NCBI GenBank assembly: GCA_037969235.1
Contig: JBBKXA010000112.1
Span: 1-47,232 of the forward strand
Reading direction: 5' to 3'
From: TMED27 sp037969235
GTDB lineage: Bacteria; Pseudomonadota; Alphaproteobacteria; Micavibrionales; Micavibrionaceae
DNA length: 47,232 nt
In this document: positions 1 to 8,911 of the stretch, piece by piece
Position numbering within the stretch: position 1 is the first letter of the stretch
Layout: every line of letters starts with the position of its first letter
The notes under the pieces: model-generated
Databases searched by the model: none
What the model saw: only the letters and a program-made list of their open reading frames with translations
Told to the model about the DNA's origin: nothing
Program-made: the position numbers and the translations under genes

Positions 1-282
1 AATAACAGCTTTAAAAATGGCATATTGCCCATTGAATTGCCGCAAGAGCAAGTTGACCAGCTTATGGATAGTGTTATTCAAGAGCCAGACGCTAAAATTG
101 AAATTGATTTGGAAAAGCAGACCATTACGCGCGGCAATCAATTTAGTTTTGAATTTGAAGTTGATGGGTTTCGCAAGCATTGCTTGCTTAATGGGTTGGA
201 TGACATTGGCTTGACGTTGGAAAAAGCTTCACATGTTGAAGCGTATGAAGATAAACGTACACGTACACACCCCTGGGTTTAA
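1..282 (+). CDS. leuD: 3-isopropylmalate dehydratase small subunit, C-terminal part
   Basis: The reading frame is open from the first base, so the gene starts outside the window; 93 C-terminal residues are present. The fragment opens with NNSFKNGILPI and ends with CLLNGLDDIGLTLEKA and a terminal HPWV, both typical of the LeuD swivel domain. With LeuC it forms isopropylmalate isomerase, which converts 2- to 3-isopropylmalate in the cytoplasm. The stop lies 12 nt before leuB, so the two are almost certainly co-transcribed and encode consecutive steps of leucine synthesis. An internal TTG at position 25 could be mistaken for a start, but homology continues upstream of it. Confidence 0.93.
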   Translation, partial: NNSFKNGILPIELPQEQVDQLMDSVIQEPDAKIEIDLEKQTITRGNQFSFEFEVDGFRKHCLLNGLDDIGLTLEKASHVEAYEDKRTRTHPWV

Positions 283-294
283 GGAATTGAAAAT

Positions 295-1377
295 ATGACA
301 CACAAAATGGTGATTTTGCCCGGCGATGGGATTGGACCGGAGATTGTAGCAGAGGCCGTTAAGGTTATCGATTGGCTGAATGTGCATGAAAATGCGGGTA
401 TTACGCTTGAACATGATTTGATTGGTGGACAAGCTTATGAGGAATATGGTGTGCCGCTTGATGATAGCACGTTGGATAAATGCCGCAATGCGGATGCTAT
501 TTTAATGGGCAGTGTTGGTGGGCCGCAATGGGATGGTGTTGAATATAATAAACGTCCAGAAGCGGGGCTTTTGCGATTGCGGAAGGAATTAGAATTGTTT
601 GCCAATCTCCGCCCTGCCCTTGTGTTTAACGCGCTTGTTGATGCATCGAGTTTGAAACCCGAGATCGTACGGGGGCTAGATATTTTGATAGTGCGTGAAT
701 TGACGGGCGGTGTATATTTTGGTGAGCCGCGCGGGATTGAAGATTTGGGTAATGGGCAACGCCGCGGGTTTAACACGCAAAGTTACGAGACATACGAGAT
801 TGAGCGCATCGGACGTGTTGCCTTTGAATTGGCGCGCAAACGTTCTAATCATGTCACGAGTTGTGAAAAGGCGAATGTCATGGAGAGCGGCAAGTTGTGG
901 CGCGAAGACATGACTGCGCTTCATGCTAAAGAGTACGGCGATGTGAAACTAGAACATATGTATGCAGACAATTGTGCGATGCAATTGTGCCGCAACCCAC
1001 GGCAATTTGATGTGATCGTGACGGATAATTTATTTGGCGATATTCTGAGTGATGAAGCGGCTATGTTGACAGGATCATTGGGAATGCTTCCCTCCGCGTC
1101 ATTAGGCAAAGAGGGTGTTGCGGGGTTGTATGAGCCTGTACACGGTTCTGCGCCCGATATTGCAGGGAAAGGTGTAGCTAACCCGCTTGCGACGATCCTA
1201 AGCCTTTCTATGGCTTTGCGTTATTCGCTTAACCGTGGGGATTGGGCTGATAAAATCGAGCGCGCCGTGCAAAGCGTTTTAAATGGTAAAATCCGTACAG
1301 TCGATATCGTGAGCGAGGGCATAAATGCTATATCAACACAAGATATGGGTGACGCAGTAATTGCGGCAATGGTTTAA
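295..1377 (+). CDS. leuB: 3-isopropylmalate dehydrogenase
   Basis: Protein of 360 residues, the usual LeuB length. It oxidatively decarboxylates 3-isopropylmalate with NAD+ in leucine synthesis. The nucleotide-binding start ILPGDGIGPEI is at residues 7-17, the metal-binding region LFGDILSDEAAML near residue 245, and the family signature YEPVHGSAPDIAGKG near residue 280. AAGGA lies about 8 nt before the ATG. It follows leuD by 12 nt. Its TAA stop is separated from the stop of the convergent prepilin gene by a single base, and I see no terminator there. Confidence 0.96.
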   Translation: MTHKMVILPGDGIGPEIVAEAVKVIDWLNVHENAGITLEHDLIGGQAYEEYGVPLDDSTLDKCRNADAILMGSVGGPQWDGVEYNKRPEAGLLRLRKELELFANLRPALVFNALVDASSLKPEIVRGLDILIVRELTGGVYFGEPRGIEDLGNGQRRGFNTQSYETYEIERIGRVAFELARKRSNHVTSCEKANVMESGKLWREDMTALHAKEYGDVKLEHMYADNCAMQLCRNPRQFDVIVTDNLFGDILSDEAAMLTGSLGMLPSASLGKEGVAGLYEPVHGSAPDIAGKGVANPLATILSLSMALRYSLNRGDWADKIERAVQSVLNGKIRTVDIVSEGINAISTQDMGDAVIAAMV

Positions 1378-1378
1378 A

Positions 1379-2101
1379 TTACAAGCGATAAGCGAGCGCG
1401 CATAATGAATTACGACGCGCTTGATTATATGATACTCCGCCTGTTCGGCAACGACCTCCTGTAGAAGAAATAATAGAACCTGTATTGGCTACGCCGTCAT
1501 CCAAGCGAATATCAATGCTTGCCGCTTGAGGAGCTGTTAAAGTCCCGCTCGCGTTATTAACATTTGTAACACGTCCGTTATGAATCAAATATATTCCTGA
1601 GCGGAACTCAGTGTTTGTAAAATTGCTTACAAATCCCTGCCGCGTGTCTCCCACTAGAAAACCACCATCTATCGACGATCTAGGGTTTGTTACGCCAAAA
1701 GACCTTGGGTTACGCACCGTTCCGTCCATGCCTGTGATATATCCTGCGGCGAGGAGATGTCCGAAAAAATATACCCCCTCCCCATTGGAGGCTTGTCCTA
1801 TTCTACGGTTAATTATGCCGTTTCCATTGCCATTGCGGCAAACATCAATATTGGCGCAATTGGGGATTCTTCCTCGCCCCCCTCGTGCTGTTCTCATATC
1901 GCCAGGCAAGGCATTAAACTGGTTTCTAAAATCATTATATGCCGCGCCGATGGCCTCAAATTGAGCCATTGTTGATGTTACGCGAGCGTTTGTAATAAGC
2001 TCTTGCCCTTTTAGAATACCCCCAATGAGAAGGCCGATGATAATCATCACGACGGCAAGTTCGACGAGAGTAAATCCTGCATCTTTTTGATCTTTGGGCA
2101 T
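1379..2101 (-). CDS. Type IV prepilin (pilin paralogue 2)
   Basis: Protein of 240 residues with a class III prepilin leader: a short charged peptide ending in Gly9, then FTLVELAVV with Glu at mature position 5, followed by a hydrophobic helix. PilD would cut after Gly9 and methylate Phe. The first ~35 mature residues are nearly identical to those of the neighbouring prepilin (2174-2899). Both also share a Gly/Asn-rich globular part and a C-terminal segment with two cysteines ending in AYRL, probably a disulfide loop. An AGGAGA ribosome site precedes the ATG. It is the last gene of the pilus block, downstream of a hairpin terminator. Which of the two prepilins is the major subunit cannot be told. 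Confidence 0.9.
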   Translation of the reverse strand: MPKDQKDAGFTLVELAVVMIIIGLLIGGILKGQELITNARVTSTMAQFEAIGAAYNDFRNQFNALPGDMRTARGGRGRIPNCANIDVCRNGNGNGIINRRIGQASNGEGVYFFGHLLAAGYITGMDGTVRNPRSFGVTNPRSSIDGGFLVGDTRQGFVSNFTNTEFRSGIYLIHNGRVTNVNNASGTLTAPQAASIDIRLDDGVANTGSIISSTGGRCRTGGVSYNQARRNSLCALAYRL

Positions 2102-2124
2102 ATTAAAATCTCTCCTAAATTGAA

Positions 2125-2157
2125 GAAAAAAAGCCCGGAAAGTAACCGGGCTTTTTT
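2125..2157 (-). terminator. Hairpin terminator between the two prepilin genes
   Basis: Perfect stem AAGCCCGG / CCGGGCTT with a 7-nt loop, flanked by A-runs on the left and T-runs on the right, so it can work on either strand. It lies after the 2174-2899 prepilin and before the 1379-2101 prepilin. It should reduce expression of the second relative to the first. Confidence 0.85.
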
Positions 2158-2173
2158 AAATTTTCAATAATGA

Positions 2174-2899
2174 TTATAAACGATATGCGACAGCACAAGT
2201 TTGGTTTGTGACGCTTTGTGCGTACACTATGCCGTTACGGCAAGTCGAGCCTGTGTTTTGTGAAATCACGCTACCTGTTCCAGGTACGCCATCATCAAGA
2301 CGACGATCAAGGTTTGCAGCTTGTGCAGGTGTTAAAATGCCTGTTCCAGTTCCCACTGCAGCAGTTGTTCCAGTCAAAACGATATGCGGACGAGGACGCA
2401 TCTCGGTAATATTAAAGCCTGTAGCGGCGCCGTTTCTTGCATCGCCAACAGTAAATCCACCACCTACAGGAGCGGTCGGCAACGCATTACCAAATGCAAC
2501 TACGTTTGTTCCATCTAAACCAGTGATGAAGCCTGCTGCTAATAACTGACCAAAGAACGCAAGGCCTTCGCCGGCAGGGACAACCCCAATAGAGGTGTTA
2601 ATAATCCCATTACCCGCGGTAGCTGCTGGTCCGATACATTGGGCAGCACAGTTTGTTAAACGCGTATCTGCAGTAACCATGTCACCAGGTTGAACATTAA
2701 ACTGGTCAATAAAACCATTATATGCCGCGCCCAAAGCTTCCATTTGTGAAATGGATGTTGTGACACGTGCGTTTGTGATCAATTCCTGACCTTTTAGAAT
2801 ACCACCGATCAACAGACCGATAATGATCATAACAACAGCCAACTCGACAAGGGTAAAACCCTGCTCTTGGCTACGTAGATTTTGGATAGATGTTTTCAT
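2174..2899 (-). CDS. Type IV prepilin (pilin paralogue 1)
   Basis: Protein of 241 residues. The leader ends at Gly14, followed by FTLVELAVV with Glu5, the cleavage and methylation site for prepilin peptidase. A ~20-residue hydrophobic helix follows, then GGILKGQELITNARV, shared almost exactly with the other prepilin. The C-terminus carries a cysteine pair (STC...TCAVAYRL), as in pilins with a D-loop. AAGGAG lies 10 nt before the ATG, and a promoter is predicted at 2987-3015. The strong ribosome site, own promoter and following terminator suggest this is the abundant pilin. At ~227 mature residues it is longer than most type IVa pilins. Confidence 0.9.
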   Translation of the reverse strand: MKTSIQNLRSQEQGFTLVELAVVMIIIGLLIGGILKGQELITNARVTTSISQMEALGAAYNGFIDQFNVQPGDMVTADTRLTNCAAQCIGPAATAGNGIINTSIGVVPAGEGLAFFGQLLAAGFITGLDGTNVVAFGNALPTAPVGGGFTVGDARNGAATGFNITEMRPRPHIVLTGTTAAVGTGTGILTPAQAANLDRRLDDGVPGTGSVISQNTGSTCRNGIVYAQSVTNQTCAVAYRL

Positions 2900-2986
2900 T
2901 TCGTATAATCTCCTTTTTCGAATGAAAAATTTAAGGCGGGTTAATTTGCAGATCCATACCAGATGGTAAAAATTTACAAATTAATG

Positions 2987-3015
2987 ATTTTAAGTATACA
3001 CAGTTTCCGCCTCAA
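2987..3015 (-). promoter_or_regulatory. Predicted sigma70 promoter of the first prepilin gene
   Basis: On the minus strand: TTGAGG, a 17-nt spacer, then TAAAAT, giving a leader of about 80 nt before the prepilin start. The spacer contains TATACT as an alternative -10. It lies between the AraC-type regulator gene and the prepilin; the AT-rich flank would suit an activator. Predicted by eye only. Confidence 0.5.
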
Positions 3016-3148
3016 AAATAGTTGTTAATATCAGAATGCCAGAAATTTTATAAAGAAATCATTAAAATTTTGAGGCACTTAGCCCATCATGATGTTTGAA
3101 CATGTTATAAAAACGAATTGATATGTGCGAGATAATTATCGCGGGGTT

Positions 3149-4204
3149 TTATTCTATTTTTCTGAATTGTCCGGGTGCTTGCCCTGTTATATTTTTGAAT
3201 ACACGATTGAATGATGAGAGCGAATTGAAGCCCACTTCTTCGGCAATAATGTTTAAGGGGGCATCTGTTTCGAGTAATAATTGCTTCGCATCATCAATGC
3301 GATGGTCATTCATTAATTGTGGGAATGACTTTTTAAAATATATATTGATGACTCGTGATAAGGCCATTTCCGATACATCGCATTCTCGTGCCAAATCAGC
3401 GCGTGAATATGTGGGCTCTTGATATATTTTTTCTAAGCTTAAAAGCGAACTTATTTTTTTTGCCAAGGCTTCTTCGGTTTTATTGAGGTCTTGTTCACTT
3501 AAGTTGGAAGGTGTTGAGGCTTGAGGTTTTGGATATATGCGCAAAATACTCGTACTCACTAAATATACAAAACCCAACCCTAAAACGTTACGCATTAACA
3601 TAAATTGATCAACATTAATTCTCTCGACCAGAACCATAAACACAGTGAATAAAAATCCAACATTAAGCAATATTATTGCCATTGTTAGCCAATAGCGTTC
3701 ACGGCCGAATTTTTGTTTTCGTATATCATAGAGTCTTTCGGTATTAAAAATAATTAGCAAACTCACTGCGCCGGCGATTAATCCTGCGATATAAAGCAGG
3801 CCTTGCATCTCCATACAACTCAAGAGATTCACGCATCCTATGATTTTGTTACTTATCACAGATGCGATAGCGAAACTTATCGGGATTAAAAGTATTGGAT
3901 AGCATGCGCGCCACGAGATTGCGCCGTTAAAATGAACGAGCTGCTTAATTAACAACGCGCTTATTGGCGGCGTAGAAAACCATATCCACCATTGGAGATA
4001 GAAAAAGCCCATATCATTGCCAGAAAGTCGGTCTTGCGCAAAATCAGAGGTGAACCCTGCGCCCAATGCGCAGAAAAACAATACGGGTATGAATAAATAT
4101 TTAAAGCCCGAAGCGCCGAAAAAGATATGCACTATCAAAAAAGTGCATTGTACGATTCCAATGAGCGCTAATATTTCTGGAATTGTAAGGCTAAACTGAT
4201 TCAT
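3149..4204 (-). CDS. Membrane-embedded AraC-family transcriptional regulator
   Basis: Protein of 351 residues. The N-terminal ~225 residues form about seven hydrophobic helices. The C-terminal ~90 residues are an AraC-type double helix-turn-helix: SRADLARECDVSEMALSRV is the first HTH, and a second follows ending in FNSLSSFNRVFKNITGQAP, the classic AraC signature region. It probably senses a membrane or periplasmic signal and binds DNA while membrane-bound, as known for one-component membrane regulators such as ToxR. It sits directly upstream of the two prepilin genes and 15 nt after the preceding gene, so pilin control is the natural guess. The ligand is unknown. Confidence 0.85.
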   Translation of the reverse strand: MNQFSLTIPEILALIGIVQCTFLIVHIFFGASGFKYLFIPVLFFCALGAGFTSDFAQDRLSGNDMGFFYLQWWIWFSTPPISALLIKQLVHFNGAISWRACYPILLIPISFAIASVISNKIIGCVNLLSCMEMQGLLYIAGLIAGAVSLLIIFNTERLYDIRKQKFGRERYWLTMAIILLNVGFLFTVFMVLVERINVDQFMLMRNVLGLGFVYLVSTSILRIYPKPQASTPSNLSEQDLNKTEEALAKKISSLLSLEKIYQEPTYSRADLARECDVSEMALSRVINIYFKKSFPQLMNDHRIDDAKQLLLETDAPLNIIAEEVGFNSLSSFNRVFKNITGQAPGQFRKIE

Positions 4205-4219
4205 GGTTGAAATCTTAAA

Positions 4220-4951
4220 TCACTTTTTGTTCTGGCACAATTTATTGCCTTTGGCTTCTTCAGGCGTGAGTATTTGTTCGCATATGTAGACAATGGTCGA
4301 ATTGACTTCGTTTGGATGCAGGTGCTCCGACTCTGTTTTAAGAAGATTTATCATCATTTCATAGGCGGCTTGCTTTTCACCTTTAGCATTCAAAATATAA
4401 ACTGGAAGTTGGTAAGCCCAAGACGGCATATTTCGGTTTTTATAACTGGATAGTTTTGTCGCCAATGTCATAGCTTGATCCAAATCATTTTTGCGATAGC
4501 GCGCAAGATAAACCGCGCGGGCCATAAAACGCCATTTTTCTCCCTGCCCATCTCCAGCGGCTTGTTCAAGGTAATCAATTAACGGCTGGAGTTTATCGGG
4601 ATCTTGAGAGCCGCCAAATACATTTCCTGCTAATAAAGGTGTAAAATCAGATTTTGGGTCCAATTTGTGTTGCAACAAAAACCATTCGGACAATGCTTCG
4701 TAATCAAAATCAGCAAGCCTTATAGATTTACCACCTGTATCACCCATATTTTGTAATGTTAAGCCATATAGCCGATATGCAAATTGTGGGTCTCCTAATG
4801 TTGCGAGTAGAGCTCCTGTTAATGATGGCGGTGGAGGTACATTTTGCCACGCAATTTTTTCGTTGCGCAATGAAAACCAGAGCGCCCCGTTACAAATAAT
4901 TGCCGCCGTAAAAAATGCAATTAACGCCAATTTATAGTGTAAAGCGGTCAT
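4220..4951 (-). CDS. Membrane-anchored protein with helical repeats, unknown role in the pilus locus
   Basis: Protein of 243 residues with one N-terminal transmembrane helix (about residues 7-26), a PPPP stretch near residue 39, then a helical region with TPR-like periodicity. A cysteine lies near each end. AAAGG precedes the ATG. It follows the ABC permease by 14 nt, so the two are probably translated together. By position it could be the accessory subunit of the ABC transporter, comparable to PilG beside PilH and PilI in Myxococcus xanthus. I see no sequence motif that proves this. It could also be a c-type-biogenesis-like TPR protein, but there is no CXXCH motif. Confidence 0.7.
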   Translation of the reverse strand: MTALHYKLALIAFFTAAIICNGALWFSLRNEKIAWQNVPPPPSLTGALLATLGDPQFAYRLYGLTLQNMGDTGGKSIRLADFDYEALSEWFLLQHKLDPKSDFTPLLAGNVFGGSQDPDKLQPLIDYLEQAAGDGQGEKWRFMARAVYLARYRKNDLDQAMTLATKLSSYKNRNMPSWAYQLPVYILNAKGEKQAAYEMMINLLKTESEHLHPNEVNSTIVYICEQILTPEEAKGNKLCQNKK

Positions 4952-4965
4952 AAGCCACAGACCTT

Positions 4966-5730
4966 TTAAAATTTTCGGTAGTGCATATCAATTAATGCGG
5001 CGAAGATAATGAGCGAAGTATAAACTACGCATTGGATTGTTACAAAAGCAAAGTTTTGGATGTCTTCGATGCCATATACGAGCCAAGAAGTTTGCGCCAT
5101 CAAATCAAGACGTGGCATGAGGGCGGATATAATTTGCATTAAAAATTCAAGCACATGACCATCGGTTGCAACTTTGCCAGAATCTATGATCCCGAGAATT
5201 TGTGTCATCATCCGCGAGAGCACATAAAACCCCATACATATAAACGCACAGCTGGCGGGGCTAGAGAGAATCATTGAGAAAAATAATGCAACATTCACCA
5301 TTATAATATTTTCAGCCATCAGACTAAGAGCCCAAAAAAAATGACCGTTTGAAGCAAGATGAGAAGACAAAACGTAAATACATGCGCCTGAAACAATGGC
5401 CAAACCTGCTGCGATTACAGAAAATCCTCCGGCGTAAGATAAAACTAGCTTGGTACGACTGACGGGGCGCGACAGCATAAATTCAACATCGCGTGTTTCG
5501 AAGCTTCGCCGAATAAAGAAAATCACAAACAACACAAGACCGAAAACATTAAGAATACGAATCGAGCCTGCCGCAAAGACGGCCACAAAACGATCTTGTT
5601 CTGTTAATGCCGTTGCCCCCATAAATACAGCAAGCGATACAGCAATTATAAGCATCAAGGTAATACCGATAATTAATTTATCGCGTATTGCTGCTTTGAG
5701 AACATAAGATACAAGTGTAAATGGTTTCAT
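4966..5730 (-). CDS. ABC-2-type transporter permease
   Basis: Protein of 254 residues with about six hydrophobic segments and the ABC-2 permease feature FETRDVEFMLSRPVSR in the first cytoplasmic loop. No ATPase gene is adjacent. The obvious partner is the ABC ATPase at 12103-12837 in the same transcription direction, seven kilobases upstream and separated by pilus genes. This recalls PilI/PilH, the ABC transporter required for T4P in Myxococcus xanthus. The substrate is unknown. It starts 28 nt after the secretin stop, which points to co-transcription. Confidence 0.8.
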   Translation of the reverse strand: MKPFTLVSYVLKAAIRDKLIIGITLMLIIAVSLAVFMGATALTEQDRFVAVFAAGSIRILNVFGLVLFVIFFIRRSFETRDVEFMLSRPVSRTKLVLSYAGGFSVIAAGLAIVSGACIYVLSSHLASNGHFFWALSLMAENIIMVNVALFFSMILSSPASCAFICMGFYVLSRMMTQILGIIDSGKVATDGHVLEFLMQIISALMPRLDLMAQTSWLVYGIEDIQNFAFVTIQCVVYTSLIIFAALIDMHYRKF

Positions 5731-5757
5731 AACTTACGCGCTCAAAGTCTGTTTTAT

Positions 5758-7635
5758 CTAAAAGCGTAAAGGACGACGGTCAGATGAGAATTGTCTATAT
5801 AGATCTTTGTCTGTGTTATGGATGCTGTCACTTGGGCTTTCCAAAATTGTGGCTTCCAAGAAAATAACCAGCTCTGTTTTTTGGATCGAATCTCTGCGAT
5901 CTTTAAACAGATTGCCGAAGACTGGAGTTTCGCTTAAGACAGGAACACCTGTTTCACTCGTAGTAACTCTGTCCTGAAGCAAGCCACCCATAACAATCGG
6001 CTGGCCAGAGCGCACCTGAATGACGGAGTCAATCTCTTGAACGTTTAATTCAGGTACGAGTGATTCCACACCTTGAATATTATTTGCGGCCGTAATGTAT
6101 GTAATTGCGGGGTCTGGAATACTTTTAACCACACGTGTAATGGTTGGGCGGATTGCCATTGCTACTGTTCTGTCATCCATATTGATAGAAGGCTGAACAT
6201 TAATCAAAACTCCTTCTGGCACATTCAAAATTTCACTGTCAATTTCAGTTGTTGTCCCGTTATCATCGCGTGTAACATCCACGTCAATGTCAAAGAAAAC
6301 ACGGTTAGTCGCAACATTAAGTACGGCTGGCTGATTATTTAATACTGTCAGGCGTGGGCTGGCCAAAGCTTTGACTGTTCCAAAGCCAGATATCGCCTCT
6401 ACCAATGCTTGCACATCATTACCAGCAAAGCCTGCGACGAAGCTTCTATTTGAAGCAACGGTTGTCCCAGAGATTCCTCCAGCTACAGGGTTAACAATAT
6501 TTGTTAACGGCCTTACTGTTCCTTCGCTTAAGAAGTCAAGTGTAGCTTCGCCACCGAATAACCCCATTATGCTCCAATCAATTCCCGTTGCAAATTCATC
6601 ATTGAGCGTGACTTCTAGGACCTTAGCTTCGATTAACACTTGTGATGAGACGGCGCGCTTAAGAAGTATAAGGTAGTTTGCGACTTCCTTATGTGACTTT
6701 TCACTCGCAAAGACACTAATTAGTCCAGCTTGACGGTTAATGGTGAACGTTTCTGGTCCATCATCAACACCGTTATTATTCATTGCTGCATCATCTTCTT
6801 CCTCTTCTTCAACTGGAAGGTTTTCGACATTCAGCACGGCTTCAGGCGCATCAGTAACAGGCGTTCCATCAGGAGATAATGCTTGCACCTGTGGATTTTG
6901 ATCTGTCGCTACAATACGGGGGCTTTTCTTTGTTTTAAGTGCACCAGTTTGTGATCCCTTAACAATTTGTTCGAGATTTGTTTCTAGCTCACCCCAAAAA
7001 TTCATTTCACTTTCAGAGGATGCTTCAAATTGAGAGCCGGAATCTGCACCATCACCATTAACAACTGACACATTATTACTAATGCCACTTTTGCTTTTGC
7101 GGATGTAGCTCAAATAATCAATTTTGTATACTTTGTTGTATGCTTCATCCAATTCAACGCGCACCATATCGTCGTTGAAATTATAGCGCAGACCAGCAAT
7201 ATTCGAAATACGTTCAATCACTTGGTCAAACGGGCGGTTACGCGCAGAAAAAATAATTGAGCCTTTTATACGTGGGTCAAGCTCAATATCGTAATCTGCT
7301 TGTTGCGCCAATTCATATAGAGCGTCACGCAACGGTACAGTCTGATTAATTGTAATCGTTACAAGCGGCATCGATTTCATACTATTACCTGCTTGGGCAA
7401 TATAAGGTTGGAGCTCAGGGATGGTTCCACCGCTGGCCTTATCTTCGCTCACGTCAGGGATACGCGTTGCCATAGCATCTCGGTAATCCTGAAACTCTAA
7501 ATTTGCCTCGCGCTCAGATTTGAGGTGATTTTTTGCAAGGTCACACGATGACACTGTCATTGCGACCAAAGGCATAAGAAACAAGTTTAAAATAAGAAAT
7601 GATTTTTTTATTCGCGTAAAATTAAATATGTTCAT
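5758..7635 (-). CDS. T4P secretin, MshL/PilQ type, lipoprotein
   Basis: Outer-membrane secretin through which the pilus fibre exits. The ATG at 7635 (625 residues) is preferred over a GTG at 7680: it has GAGG upstream and opens directly into a lipoprotein signal peptide with lipobox VSSC (Cys31). After the signal come an STN-like short domain (about residues 80-165: PLRDALYELAQQ, RPFDQVIERI), an acidic linker with a Glu/Asp run (EEEEEDD), then the secretin domain with ALASPRLTVLNNQPA, VMGGLLQDR and a C-terminal ELVIFLEATI strand. The lipid anchor and the short N-domain set resemble MshL more than PilQ, which carries AMIN domains. Confidence 0.92.
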   Translation of the reverse strand: MNIFNFTRIKKSFLILNLFLMPLVAMTVSSCDLAKNHLKSEREANLEFQDYRDAMATRIPDVSEDKASGGTIPELQPYIAQAGNSMKSMPLVTITINQTVPLRDALYELAQQADYDIELDPRIKGSIIFSARNRPFDQVIERISNIAGLRYNFNDDMVRVELDEAYNKVYKIDYLSYIRKSKSGISNNVSVVNGDGADSGSQFEASSESEMNFWGELETNLEQIVKGSQTGALKTKKSPRIVATDQNPQVQALSPDGTPVTDAPEAVLNVENLPVEEEEEDDAAMNNNGVDDGPETFTINRQAGLISVFASEKSHKEVANYLILLKRAVSSQVLIEAKVLEVTLNDEFATGIDWSIMGLFGGEATLDFLSEGTVRPLTNIVNPVAGGISGTTVASNRSFVAGFAGNDVQALVEAISGFGTVKALASPRLTVLNNQPAVLNVATNRVFFDIDVDVTRDDNGTTTEIDSEILNVPEGVLINVQPSINMDDRTVAMAIRPTITRVVKSIPDPAITYITAANNIQGVESLVPELNVQEIDSVIQVRSGQPIVMGGLLQDRVTTSETGVPVLSETPVFGNLFKDRRDSIQKTELVIFLEATILESPSDSIHNTDKDLYRQFSSDRRPLRF

Positions 7636-7762
7636 AGAAATTAAGCCTCGTGAGAAAAAGTGGCGTTCGTGCGGCTGCACAACATGATTCTTAAATACTT
7701 TATCATATTTTTAAGGCGTGTGTAGAGGTTAAAAATCATAGAATACAGAAATACAGGGAAAA

Positions 7763-8911
7763 TTATTCGTGAAAAGATATTCGCGAAGTATCCATTCCGC
7801 TGAAGCCGTCACTATCACCTGCACCTTTTTTAGATAGCTTGCTTTGATTTAATTTAATTTTAAGGTCTGAAGGACGATCTGAACTTTTGATCGCTGTTTC
7901 TTCGGTGATCATGCCGCGTTTAAACAAATCAAGTAGGCATTGATCGAAACTACACATACCAAGACTTTGGTTTTGTTCCATCACTTCTTTGATTTTTGTG
8001 ATTTCTCCTTTGAGAATTAATTCACGAACCAGCCCTTGGTTGAGCATAATCTCAACGGCTGGTACAAGTTTCGAATCGATGCCTGGAATTAAACGCTGGG
8101 AAATAATGGCCTTAAGATTCATAGCTAAATTCAAGCGTACTTGTTGCGTCATTTCTTCAGGGAAAAAATTAACGATACGCTCAATGGCTTGGTAGGCGTT
8201 ATTCGTATGGATTGTGGCTAAACAAAGATGACCAGTTTCTGCTATTGTCAATGCTTGGTCCATAACTTCGCGGTCGCGAATCTCTCCCACGAGAATTACA
8301 TCAGGTCGCTGACGCAGCGAGTTTTTCATTGCTATCGCGAAACTTTCAGTATCGACACCAACTTCGCGTTGAGACACTACAGATTTTTTATGCTCATGAT
8401 AATATTCAATGGGGTCTTCAATCGTAATAATATGGCCTTCCGTGCCTTGATTACGGAAGTCCACCATTGAGGCTAGCGTGGTTGACTTACCCGATCCAGT
8501 AATACCAGTAATAAGAACAAGTCCGCGTTTCTCCAATGCCAGGTCGCCCAGCAGATCAGGAAGCTTTAAGCTCGCGAAATCTGGAATTATCGATACGATA
8601 CGACGAATGACAAGCGCAGGGAATTGTCGTTGCTGCATAACATTTACGCGATAACGTCCCTGCTCACCCATATCAAGAGCGGTGTTCAATTCTCTATTCG
8701 TTTCAAACTCGCGTTTTTGACGCCCTGTTAGAATGGAATTTAAGATGCTTTCAATATCTTGATGGGAGAGCGCCCTGTCAGCGAGCGAAAACATGCCCGC
8801 ATCAGCACGAAGTGATGGCGGATGCCCTACCGTAAGATAAAGATCACTTGCCTGACGCTCTTCCATGGCTTTGAGATAGTCGAGGATGACTGGTTTTTCT
8901 TCTGGCGACAT
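7763..8911 (-). CDS. pilU: PilU-like retraction ATPase
   Basis: Protein of 382 residues, a PilT/PilU hexameric ATPase. Walker A GITGSGKST lies near residue 134, Walker B-type RPDVILVGEIRD near 200, and the His box TGHLCLATIHTNNA near 222. The variant Walker A (GITGSGKS) and the long C-terminus suit PilU rather than PilT. It powers pilus retraction on the cytoplasmic face together with PilT. The start codon overlaps the PilT stop (TAATG), implying translational coupling. About 125 nt separates it from the downstream secretin gene. Confidence 0.92.
   Translation of the reverse strand: MSPEEKPVILDYLKAMEERQASDLYLTVGHPPSLRADAGMFSLADRALSHQDIESILNSILTGRQKREFETNRELNTALDMGEQGRYRVNVMQQRQFPALVIRRIVSIIPDFASLKLPDLLGDLALEKRGLVLITGITGSGKSTTLASMVDFRNQGTEGHIITIEDPIEYYHEHKKSVVSQREVGVDTESFAIAMKNSLRQRPDVILVGEIRDREVMDQALTIAETGHLCLATIHTNNAYQAIERIVNFFPEEMTQQVRLNLAMNLKAIISQRLIPGIDSKLVPAVEIMLNQGLVRELILKGEITKIKEVMEQNQSLGMCSFDQCLLDLFKRGMITEETAIKSSDRPSDLKIKLNQSKLSKKGAGDSDGFSGMDTSRISFHE

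Noticed and set aside
2947..2961. Sigma54-like promoter (TGG...TGCA on the minus strand) upstream of the first prepilin
   Set aside because: The GG and GC elements are 9 bases apart instead of the strict 10, and the -24 box is poor; a sigma70 match lies just upstream.
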